Positions 59,501 through 64,000 of a stretch of 64,000 nucleotides of DNA are shown here, in pieces. Below the pieces are notes generated by a model, which had not been told where the DNA came from, searched no databases, and worked only from the letters and a program-made list of their open reading frames with translations. How positions within the stretch are numbered: the stretch's first letter is position 1; the number at the start of each line of letters is the position of its first letter. The stretch is from the NCBI GenBank assembly GCA_948470475.1, contig OX419346.1, forward strand, positions 20,710,417-20,774,416. The letters are read 5' to 3'. A program made the position numbers and the translations under genes. The DNA is from Galaxea fascicularis. Lineage: Eukaryota; Cnidaria; Anthozoa; Scleractinia; Euphylliidae.

Positions 59501-60983
59501 ATGTCACATTCACGGACCGTACGAACTGTACGGACCGTAAAGCCATATACCCTTCGAGAGAAACCGCGGGTAAAATATTCTAAGTTCCCTTAATCATATG
59601 CAATTCACGGACCGTTAAAACCTCCATACGGTCCGTATGTCAAATTCACGGACCGTACGAACTGTACGGACCGTAAAGTAAACTACCCCTAGAGAGAAAC
59701 CGTGAGTAAAATATTCCAAGTCCCCTTAATGATATGCAATACATGGACCGTCAATACCTCCATACAGTCCGTATGCTACATTCACGGACCGTACGAGCTG
59801 TACGGACCGTAAAGCCATATACCCTTCGAGAGAAACCGCGGGTAAAATATTCTAAGTCCCCTTAATCATATGCAATTCACGGACCGTAAACACCTTCATG
59901 CGGTCCGTATGTCACATTCACGGACCCGGTACAAACTGTACGGATTGTAGAGCCATCTACCCCTCTTAGAAACCGAGAGTAAAATATTCTGAGTCCCTTT
60001 AATGAGCTTCAATTTACGAACCGTAAGCACCTTCATACGGTCCGTATGTCACATTCACGGACCGTACGAACTGTACGGACCGTAAAGCCATCTACCCCTC
60101 GAAAAAGCCGTGGGGAAAATATTCTAAGTCCCCTTAACGATATTCAATTCACGGACTGTACACACCTCCATACAGTCCGTATGTCAAATTCACGGACCGT
60201 ACGAACTGTACGGACCGTAAAGCCATTTACCCCTCTGAGAAACAGTGGGGAAAATATTCTAAGTCCTCTTAATGATATGCTATTCGCGGACCGTAAACAC
60301 CTTCATACGGTCCGTATGTCACATTTACGGACCGTACGAACTGTACGGACCGTATACACCATTTACCGCTGGGAGAAATTGACGGACCGAAACCTTACTT
60401 TTACGGACCGTTACAGTGCGGGTGTATTGGACAACCCTCGGAGTAGGGGTAGGGTAGAGGTGACTGAGGGAGGAGGGGTAGGATAGAGGTGACTGAGGGA
60501 GGAGGGGTAGGGTGGTGGTGGCTGAGGGAGAAGGGGTAGGGATGTGGTGACTGAGGGAGGGAGGGTGGGATAATGTTGACCGAGGGAAGTGGGTAGGATA
60601 ATGGTGCCTGAGAGTTGAAAGTAGGGTAGTCGCAATTAGGTGGAGGAATATTGTGATGATTGAGACTGGTGTGATTTCGAGTGGAGGGGCAGGGCTGTCA
60701 TTAAGGGCCGGGGGGGGGGGGGGGGAAGGATTTTCCCCTTGTATTTTCAGGTATAAGTATATATAGGTTTAGTGACAGGCATGGGAGGTGTCAGGAGTCT
60801 GTTTACAAAAATTTATGAAAATTTCCAGTAGATATTTATATTAAAATGTTGATTACTGTTGATACTGTTTTTTGATTCCTCCTTCAGCATCAAATCGGTC
60901 CTTTCTTGAGGGAAGTCTTCATGCCCATTGTAAACCGTATTTTCACTGTTCTTGGTAAATCAGCAGATGAAAAGGATGAACAG
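36188..60983 (+). CDS. XPOT: Exportin-T, tRNA nuclear export receptor (30 exons, 3' part outside window)
   Basis: XPOT is an importin-beta-family karyopherin that binds mature tRNA with RanGTP and carries it through nuclear pores. Coding exons by homology and GT-AG boundaries: 36188-36247, 36400-36482, 37178-37234, 38066-38135, 38289-38378, 39839-39967, 40398-40481, 42263-42372, 43120-43279, 43382-43461, 44191-44268, 44608-44686, 44941-44979, 45415-45477, 46177-46248, 46389-46441, 46671-46746, 47333-47392, 49031-49081, 49167-49235, 50348-50442, 50627-50693, 50864-50902, 51653-51709, 52313-52381, 52524-52597, 52755-52824, 52999-53160, 53404-53460, 60888-60983. They join without a break into 783 codons, against about 960 in vertebrates, so the last ~180 residues lie past 64,000. 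Signature segments are ALQYFEQLK, VKFFCFQVLEH, the Xpo1-like block VDMYLRILKAIDEEVVDRD, IKDTMRD, NDRFI, FFETVVRY, RGLRNS, SRCAYLFSRF, GVRQYLHRM and QEFIPLINQI. The first exon encodes MAENLLQGLQVAANATSQAG. No damage is seen. Intron 29 (7.4 kb) and intron 30 (over 3 kb) are swollen by transposons. Confidence 0.97.
37393..37530. repeat. Short interspersed repeat in XPOT intron 3
   Basis: GGTTTTCACTAGCGATGGAG at the left and an inverted AGTGAAAATC motif at 37,463 bracket a segment rich in GGAGTCG/CGACTCC motifs that ends in TATGACTCCGTCG. It looks like a small non-coding repeat; its class is unknown. Confidence 0.4.
38506..38692. repeat. 187-bp near-perfect palindrome in XPOT intron 5
   Basis: From AACAAATAAAGAAGCCTCGC the left arm runs about 88 bases. 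It is repeated inverted, with a handful of mismatches, up to GCGAGGCTTCTTTATTTGTT. The spacer at the centre (near 38,598) is only a few bases. A single transcript of this intron would fold into one long hairpin. It may be the left end of a larger repeat reaching about 39,660, because CGTACATCTGTACTCTCATAA occurs at both 38,781 and 39,583. Confidence 0.85.
38693..39663. mobile_element. Probable non-autonomous element body in XPOT intron 5
   Basis: The segment is bounded by TTTTATAATAAAG on the left and by the matching CTTTATTATAATAAA on the right. The motif GTACATCTGTACTCTCATAA appears twice (38,782 and 39,584), each time followed by ACCAATCACA/ACCAATCAGA. An 82-codon frame (38,839-39,087) shows no domain. 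I consider it a transposon remnant of unknown class. Confidence 0.45.
39978..40335. repeat. Cryptic tetranucleotide repeat in XPOT intron 6
   Basis: A patchwork of GACT, GGAT, GGCT and GACA units extends over about 350 bases, for example GGATGGATGGACAGACGGAC, and includes an internal repeat of GGCTGGCTGGCTGAG at 40,080 and 40,150. It is slippage-prone simple DNA between exons 6 and 7. Confidence 0.85.
40557..40848. mobile_element. TIR repeat (ACCTCTTACTAACC family), copy B, XPOT intron 7
   Basis: Same family as 26,682-26,966. It starts TAAATACCTCTTACTAACC, has an inverted counterpart CTAGTAAGATATTTA near 40,710-40,726 and a common tail ending CACTGAGAGATATA. About 80-85% identity to copy A by eye. 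No protein is encoded. Confidence 0.7.
41288..42178. mobile_element. TIR element, about 890 bp, in XPOT intron 7
   Basis: TGTGTGGTTCCAGAAAATAT at the left is mirrored by ATATTTTCTGGAACCACACA at the right. The TIR similarity goes on through the C-run and G-run segments, including a stretch of about 16 C near 41,312-41,327 and CGGAAGA. The interior encodes no transposase that I recognise. A target duplication could not be fixed. Confidence 0.75.
43560..43870 (+). repeat. 310-bp polypyrimidine tract in XPOT intron 10
   Basis: The plus strand is almost purely C and T for about 300 bases (repeated CCCTCCCT, TTTCCC, CCTCCTT). It generates long Pro/Ser/Leu-rich frames in all three plus frames. It lies in the intron between exons 10 and 11 and is not coding. 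Confidence 0.85.
45076..45360 (+). mobile_element. tRNA-derived SINE in XPOT intron 13
   Basis: The head GGTTGGCGCAGTGGTGAGAG has an RNA polymerase III A-box layout, and GGGTTCGATAC at 45,132 is a B box. A tRNA-unrelated body follows (GAGGTTTCTCCGGGTACTCT) with a (GATTT)n pentanucleotide run at 45,222-45,247 and an AT-rich 3' end. The layout is that of a tRNA-derived SINE; the 3' border is approximate. Confidence 0.8.
45520..46020. repeat. Imperfect (ATC)n/(ACC)n trinucleotide tract in XPOT intron 14
   Basis: Two stretches (45,530-45,725 and 45,850-45,985) are built of ATC, ACC and ATT triplets. Poly-His and poly-Ser frames in it are artefacts. Confidence 0.9.
46986..47299. mobile_element. 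MITE-like element in XPOT intron 17
   Basis: AACCTCCCTTTGTGACCACCT on the left pairs with the inverted AGGTGGTTGCTTACAGGAGGTT at the right. The interior has several TAAGTGACCAC motifs in both orientations. A (GACTT)4 microsatellite lies just before it (46,941-46,962). Confidence 0.65.
47529..47576. repeat. (ATT)n microsatellite
   Basis: About 15 ATT units at the 3' (right) edge of the minus-strand LINE relic, where such elements often carry their tail. Confidence 0.9.
47577..48770 (-). mobile_element. LINE 3' relic, minus strand, interrupted by a MITE
   Basis: On the minus strand, the frame just left of 48,450 reads GFQILWDFTVKCDH. After an interruption the sequence continues with a damaged KKERE...LPGDDRVKARELEKLEKYQ, then KVIVVPVVIGA and LEVIQKTALLGTAEI near 47,660. 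This is the C-terminal region that follows the reverse transcriptase in a widespread group of animal LINEs. Several stops and frameshifts are present. Upstream, up to about 48,770, an ORF remnant (RYENVDWKELIAGMTKILRGWW) probably belongs to the same element. The RT domain itself is absent. It lies antisense in XPOT intron 18. Confidence 0.7.
47970..48399. mobile_element. MITE with CTTAACCCATT ends, nested in the LINE relic
   Basis: CTTAACCCATTTAAG at the left and the inverted AATGGGTTAAG at the right bound about 430 bp. Reading through the surrounding LINE relic from the minus strand, the coding similarity stops at one border and resumes at the other, which supports insertion into the LINE. 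No target duplication is certain. Confidence 0.7.
49646..50217. mobile_element. MITE with TTAAAGTGCTACTA ends in XPOT intron 20
   Basis: TTAAAGTGCTACTACAACC on the left and GATCATAGTAGCACTTTAA on the right are terminal inverted repeats. The inward similarity (AAAAAA...TTCTTCTTTTT against GAAGAAAAAAAGG) continues for about 45 bases. About 570 bp, non-coding. Confidence 0.8.
51472..51630. mobile_element. Short MITE in XPOT intron 23
   Basis: AGTATATACCACACA at the left is mirrored by TGTGTGGTATACACT at the right, about 155 bp apart. Two inverted copies of CCACA/GAGGTGAA motifs just before it (51,370-51,450) may belong to an older element. Confidence 0.6.
51752..51878. mobile_element. Hairpin MITE in XPOT intron 24
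   Basis: GGGTTCCTGAAAAGTGTAAT runs into CTATTCCAGG and AAATGTGCCTTATT. The same blocks return inverted, ending ATTACACCTTTCAGGAACCG. The stem is about 55 bases with a few mismatches and a short loop. Confidence 0.8.
51945..52262. repeat. Interspersed repeat with GTCAGGGAA motifs in XPOT intron 24
   Basis: The block starts TTGCCATGGTCAGGGAAAAATC and ends AAAAAGTCAGGGAATTTTTCC, with GTCAGGGAATT repeated three times in direct orientation. I believe it is a dispersed anthozoan repeat but cannot class it. Confidence 0.5.
53640..54060. repeat. Left subterminal array of ACGGACCGT boxes
   Basis: Units contain ACGGACCGTACAGTTCG, TTCGGTCCGTAAATTTGACA, TACGGAGCGTATGGAGG and ATACGGTCCGTGAATTG in this order. 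The spacing between successive CGGACCGTACAGTTCG copies (53,834 and 53,976) is about 142 bases. Orientation is opposite to the right array at 59,250-60,390. Confidence 0.9.
54057..54480. repeat. Three 136-139-bp tandem repeats inside the transposon
   Basis: ACATTTCAG followed by CCACGGCCT / CCACGGCCT / TCACGGTCT starts at 54,057, 54,196 and 54,333, with a fourth partial at 54,469. Each unit includes ATGACTATGA, TCGTTCAT and AAAGCGTTGAAAG. No coding sense. Confidence 0.9.
54791..55709 (+). pseudogene. Decayed EXO1/XPG-family nuclease gene carried by the transposon
   Basis: Segment A (54,791-55,082) reads GLLPMLKGISEDVH, then FAGKVAVVNAYCWMH, then in another frame MNYIDLLLTNKIRAIMVFDG and TKREVESTRKR: the XPG N-terminal domain of exonuclease 1. 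Segment B (about 55,193-55,305) reads QASQGLALWRQGEKDKAR, then TVDVTNEMALKVFE. Segment C (55,604-55,709) reads ACREKQIQCVV, then in a shifted frame DFVISEDSDLLVFGCKQ: the XPG-I domain. GT and AG at segment edges suggest former introns. Damage: the first catalytic aspartate (VAVD in the family) is N; the APYEADAQ stretch with its metal-binding glutamates is missing between QCVV and FLNLEG; frameshifts occur in segment A, at the T-run near 55,255, and in C. FDG and EDSD acidic residues remain. A host EXO1 retrocopy is an alternative, but apparent introns and placement between transposon ends argue for cargo of the element. Confidence 0.85.
55710..58317. other. Transposon interior, no recognised domain
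   Basis: Plus-strand frames of 60-100 codons (for example 55,920-56,162, 56,257-56,493, 56,663-56,968, 57,255-57,446) may be remains of the element's transposase, but I recognise no DDE core or zinc finger. The 56,663 frame has scattered Cys/His (TCRRTGSHKH, KCCEIEEIC) without a clear finger pattern. Given the damage next door, this is probably decayed coding DNA. Confidence 0.4.
58318..58868. repeat. ~280-bp tandem duplication within the transposon
   Basis: CACCATAACGTTTCCAA at 58,318 recurs at 58,597. The following blocks ACAACCGAAGCATGTATAAA, CCTTTGCAATTGAAGCGA, CCCATACGATTGCA and ACACCATCGAAACGAA appear in both copies in the same order. The second copy has a 70-base insertion near 58,700 and a MITE at its end. 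Confidence 0.9.
58870..59038. mobile_element. 169-bp MITE with 9-bp target duplication
   Basis: The ends TACCCTGGGTGCCACAGG and (inverted) TACCCTGGATGGCAGAGG match at 15 of 18 positions. The direct repeat TTGTGAATT flanks it (58,861-58,869 and 59,039-59,047). The older duplicate of this region around 58,510-58,525 (GGTGAATTGCG) shows the uninterrupted target. The 9-bp duplication fits Mutator-like elements; an 8-bp reading would suggest hAT or P. Confidence 0.85.
59250..60390. repeat. Right subterminal array, nine ~135-bp units with ACGGACCGT boxes
   Basis: The landmark ACGGACCGTAAAGCCAT recurs at 59,265, 59,400, 59,530, 59,666, 59,802, 59,940, 60,075, 60,210 and 60,345 (spacing 130-138). 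Each unit also holds CAATTCACGGACCGT, ATACGGTCCGTATGTCA and CACGGACCGTACGAACTGTA, so about five boxes of both orientations per unit. It is the inverted counterpart of the left array. Confidence 0.93.
60433..60640. repeat. ~30-bp G-rich minisatellite at the transposon's right border
   Basis: Units of the form GTGACTGAGGGAGGAGGGGTAG are repeated about six times with drift. A single related unit (TTGACTGAGGGAGTAGG, 53,577-53,593) lies just left of the transposon, so the insertion probably split this minisatellite. A run of about 17 G follows at 60,709-60,725. Confidence 0.8.
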
Positions 60984-61077
60984 GTAGACCGTAATCCCAC
61001 AAAATTGCAAAATGATGGCTAGGGCTTGTTCTTACTGTCCATCTTAGACAGGTGTCCTAGCCAGAAGGGCTGTCGTA

Positions 61078-61200
61078 AGGGACCAGTCATTATTTAGCGG
61101 GAGGTGGCATGGGGGGAGGGCTACTTAACCAAGAAAAAAGTTTGACCAAGAAGTTGTGGTCCTCACTTCTAAAGAGTCCATAAAAAACTCTGACCCGGCC
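61078..61200. mobile_element. Truncated MITE (GGGACCGGTCATTATTTAGC family)
   Basis: GTAAGGGACCAGTCATTATT, then AAAAAAGTTTGACCAAGAAG and AACTCTGACCC match the left half of the element at 27,937-28,190. The right half is missing. It lies in XPOT intron 30. Confidence 0.75.
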
Positions 61201-61496
61201 TTGCGCACGGTGTTGGTTGCCACGCGCATAACATTTTGGGTGACATTGCAAAACTCTTAATTTTGGCACTTACAAAAATCTTAAGAGCATAATTCTGACA
61301 GGAAAATAATGTACAGTGTATGTGCATCACATAAGCGATGTTTTTTTCTTGAGCTTGACGGTAATTGAAGATCCAGTATCGAAGAAAAATCAACTCAAAA
61401 TTTTCCTTCTTTCTAGTGAAGAACGTGCTCAACTCTTTCGCCTTTATTTTCCTTCTGAAAGAAAGATCGCCAAATATCGTAGTTAAATTACAATGC

Positions 61497-61502
<6 letters not shown>

Positions 61503-61534
<32 letters not shown>

Positions 61535-61889
61535 AATGGCATCTTGCTTTTAGAACGGATCGTACGAGTCGTACGGTTCGTGAAACAATGGTTTACGGGT
61601 CGTACAGTTGGTGCAGTGCATAACATTAGTGAGACTTAGGGTTTATATTCAAGGATTCGTACGACTCGTACAGGTTGTGAAACAATGGTTTACGAGTCGT
61701 ACAGTTGGTGATGTGCATATCATTAGTGAGACTTAGGGTGTAGATACAAGTTGACGACTCGTACGGGTCGTACGACTGGTACGGGTCGTGAAACAATGGG
61801 TTACGAGTCGTACAGTTGGTGATGTGCATATCGTTAGTGAGACTTAGGGTGTAGATACAAGTTGACGACTCGTACGGGTCGTACGACTG

Positions 61890-61920
<31 letters not shown>

Positions 61921-62000
61921 GTACAGTTGGTGATGTGCATATCATTAGTGAGACTTAGGGTGTAGATACAAGTTGACGACTCGTACGGGTCGTACGACTG

Positions 62001-62031
<31 letters not shown>

Positions 62032-62222
62032 GTACAGTTGGTGATGTGCATATCATTAGTGAGACTTAGGGTGTAGATACAAGTTGACGACTCGTACGGG
62101 TCGTACGACTGGTACGGGTCGTGAAACAATGGGTTACGAGTCGTACAGTTGGTGATGTGCATATCGTTAGTGAGACTTAGGGTGTAGATACAAGTTGACG
62201 ACTCGTACGGGTCGTACGACTG

Positions 62223-62253
<31 letters not shown>

Positions 62254-62333
62254 GTACAGTTGGTGATGTACATATCATTAGTGAGACTTAGGGTGTAGAT
62301 ACAAGTTGACGACTCGTACGGGTCGTACGACTG

Positions 62334-62364
<31 letters not shown>

Positions 62365-62555
62365 GTACAGTTGGTGATGTGCATATCATTAGTGAGACTT
62401 AGAGTGTAGATACAAGTTGACGACTCGTACGGGTCGTACGACTGGTACGGGTCGTGAAACAATGGGTTACGAGTCGTACAGTTGGTGATGTGCATATCAT
62501 TAGTGAGACTTAGGGTGTAGATACAAGTTGACGACTCGTACGGGTCGTACGACTG

Positions 62556-62586
<31 letters not shown>

Positions 62587-62777
62587 GTACAGTTGGTGAT
62601 GTGCATATCATTAGTGAGACTTAGGGTGTAGATACAAGTTGACGACTCGTACGGGTCGTACGGCTGGTACGGGTCGTGAAACAATGGGTTACGAGTCGTA
62701 CAGTTGGTGATGTGCATATCGTTAGTGAGACTTAGGGTGTAGATACAAGTTGACGACTCGTACGGGTCGTACGACTG

Positions 62778-62808
<31 letters not shown>

Positions 62809-62888
62809 GTACAGTTGGTGATGTGCATATCATTAGTGAGACTTAGGGTGTAGATACAAGTTGACGACTCGTACGGGTCGTACGACTG

Positions 62889-62919
<31 letters not shown>

Positions 62920-62999
62920 GTACAGTTGGTGATGTGCATATCATTAGTGAGACTTAGAGTGTAGATACAAGTTGACGACTCATACGGGTCGTACGACTG

Positions 63000-63030
<31 letters not shown>

Positions 63031-63332
63031 GTACAGTTGGTGATGTGCATATCATTAGTGAGACTTAGGGTGTAGATACAAGTTGACGACTCGTACGGGT
63101 CGTACGACTGGTGCGGGTCGTGAAACAATGGGTTACGAGTCGTACAGTTGGTGATGTGCATATCATTAGTGAGACTTAGGGTGTAGATACAAGTTGACGA
63201 CTCGTACGGGTCGTACGGCTGGTACGGGTCGTGAAACAATGGGTTACGAGTCGTACAGTTGGTGATGTGCATATCGTTAGTGAGACTTAGGGTGTAGATA
63301 CAAGTTGACGACTCGTACGGGTCGTACGACTG

Positions 63333-63363
<31 letters not shown>

Positions 63364-63443
63364 GTACAGTTGGTGATGTGCATATCATTAGTGAGACTTA
63401 GGGTGTAGATACAAGTTGACGACTCGTACGGGTCGTACGACTG

Positions 63444-63474
<31 letters not shown>

Positions 63475-64000
63475 GTACAGTTGGTAATGTGCGTGTCATT
63501 AGTGAGACTTAGGGTGTATATACATGGTAACAACCCGTCGATTCGTACGACTCGTAAGGGTCGTGAATCCGTGGTTTTCGAATCGTTCTGTTGGTGAAAT
63601 GCATATCATTAGAACGACTATGTGTTGACGAGTCGTATGACCTGTACGACTGGTACTTTTGAGTCTTAATGTGTAGTCGATATAACTGTGTCCAAAACCT
63701 GGTTTGAAACAGCGTTTTACAGTTGGAGTTTTAATACGGTCCGTTGGTGGCTTGAGTGTAGCTGCAGTGGTTGCGCAACTGTACGGATCGTGCATTTAGT
63801 GGGTTTGTCCTGTTGTAAATTGTAGGTATTCTCGTTTTCGCTCTAAAATTAGGGGGAAGGTGTTTAGAACGTTAGACTAGCGAGCGCGTGCGATGTAGGG
63901 AACGTTATGTGTGAACGGCAACTGTTCGGTTGCTTTGTTAATGCTATCTTCAACATCTTGAGTAATCACTCAGATTTGTAGCCACGTCTAGTTGCAGTAA
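61503..64000. mobile_element. Left end of a sister DNA transposon with diverged subterminal boxes
   Basis: GTCCAATATACACGAACTGA at 61,503 is clearly related to the terminus of the element ending at 60,432. Like it, this is followed by a box (ACGACCCGT, in the place of ACGGACCGT) and then by a long tandem array. The array and its degenerate margin occupy 61,540 to about 63,800. No coding region is reached before the window ends. The right end is outside, so completeness cannot be judged. Confidence 0.75.
61642..63533. repeat. Exact 111-bp tandem array, 16 full units plus degenerate ends
   Basis: GACGACTCGTACGGGTCGTACGACTGG-type starts fall at 61,753, 61,864, 61,975 and every 111 bases to 63,418. 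Each unit contains the boxes ACGACTCGT, ACGGGTCGT (twice) and ACGAGTCGT, plus the spacer AGTGAGACTTAGGGTGTAGA. Units differ by only a few substitutions (GTTTACGAG/GGTTACGAG, ATCATT/ATCGTT). Because 111 is a multiple of three and one minus-strand phase has no stop, the array forms a 635-codon frame of 37-residue repeats, which I do not regard as a gene. Confidence 0.95.

Larger units (their letters stand above)
53601..60432 (+). mobile_element. ~6.8-kb DNA transposon (Academ/AcademX-like?) inserted in XPOT intron 29
   Basis: The ends are inverted copies of GTCCAATACACCCGCACTG (53,601-53,619 and 60,414-60,432). Inside each end lies a tandem array in mirror orientation: three units of about 142 bp on the left (53,640-54,060) and nine of about 135 bp on the right (59,250-60,390). 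Every unit carries several ACGGACCGT/ACGGTCCGT boxes, often paired as ACGGACCGTACGAACTGTAC. The interior has three 137-bp repeats, a decayed EXO1/XPG nuclease gene (54,791-55,709), and a 280-bp duplication holding a MITE. I could not find a transposase core. XPG-type nucleases are recalled by me as a mark of the AcademX group of Academ transposons; that assignment is tentative. Clear target duplication not found. It is transcribed in the XPOT sense direction as intron. Confidence 0.8.

Noticed and set aside
60046..60486. 146-codon frame with repeated RTVRTVK motifs
   Set aside because: It is a translation of the ACGGACCGT box array of the transposon's right end.
61626..63533. 635-codon minus-strand open frame of 37-residue repeats
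   Set aside because: It is a by-product of the 111-bp (37 x 3) tandem array: the repeat has no stop in this phase. There are no splice sites, signal peptide or sequence outside the repeat, and the array is explained as a transposon subterminal repeat.
61642..63533. CRISPR-like regular array or telomeric repeat (each unit contains CTTAGGGTG)
   Set aside because: There are no unique spacers and the whole 111-bp unit is repeated. The genome is eukaryotic, and only one TTAGGG occurs per unit.

Overview
The window is eukaryotic nuclear DNA, AT-rich and intron-rich, with many short inverted-repeat transposons, tRNA-derived repeats and microsatellites. The repeat families and gene types suggest a cnidarian, most likely a stony coral or related anthozoan. 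This is inferred from familiarity with such repeats; there is no marker gene that fixes the species.

Layout. (1) 1-14,840: no gene I can support, only diverged non-coding DNA with a small 106-bp tandem duplication. (2) 14,844-18,080: a TIR repeat, a fragment resembling the 5' flank of the receptor genes, and a non-LTR retrotransposon that has lost its reverse-transcriptase core. (3) 20,259-34,600, minus strand: a tandem array of two-exon class A GPCR genes with NRY and NPIIY motifs (Tre1/Moody/GPR84/melatonin-receptor-like). Two copies are complete (355 and 354 residues). A third has an intact first exon and a wrecked second exon. A fourth survives only as a 5' flank. MITEs sit in the introns and spacers. 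(4) 34,615-35,300: a tRNA-derived repeat, a long palindrome and an ATA microsatellite. (5) 36,188-60,983, plus strand: the tRNA exporter exportin-T (XPOT), reconstructed here as 30 coding exons (783 codons). The last ~180 codons lie beyond the window. (6) XPOT intron 29 holds a ~6.8-kb DNA transposon (53,601-60,432). It has inverted ends, subterminal tandem arrays of ACGGACCGT boxes and a decayed EXO1/XPG-type nuclease gene. XPOT intron 30 holds the start of a sister element (from ~61,503) with a different box (ACGACTCGT/ACGGGTCGT), repeated in an exact 111-bp array of 16 full copies.

The genes do not form a pathway: XPOT is a housekeeping karyopherin and the GPCR array is an independent tandem family. 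The most unusual content is the pair of adjacent related transposons with diverged subterminal box arrays and the EXO1/XPG-nuclease relic. Next is the birth-and-death structure of the NRY/NPIIY receptor array, including a first exon that could splice to a neighbouring copy's second exon.
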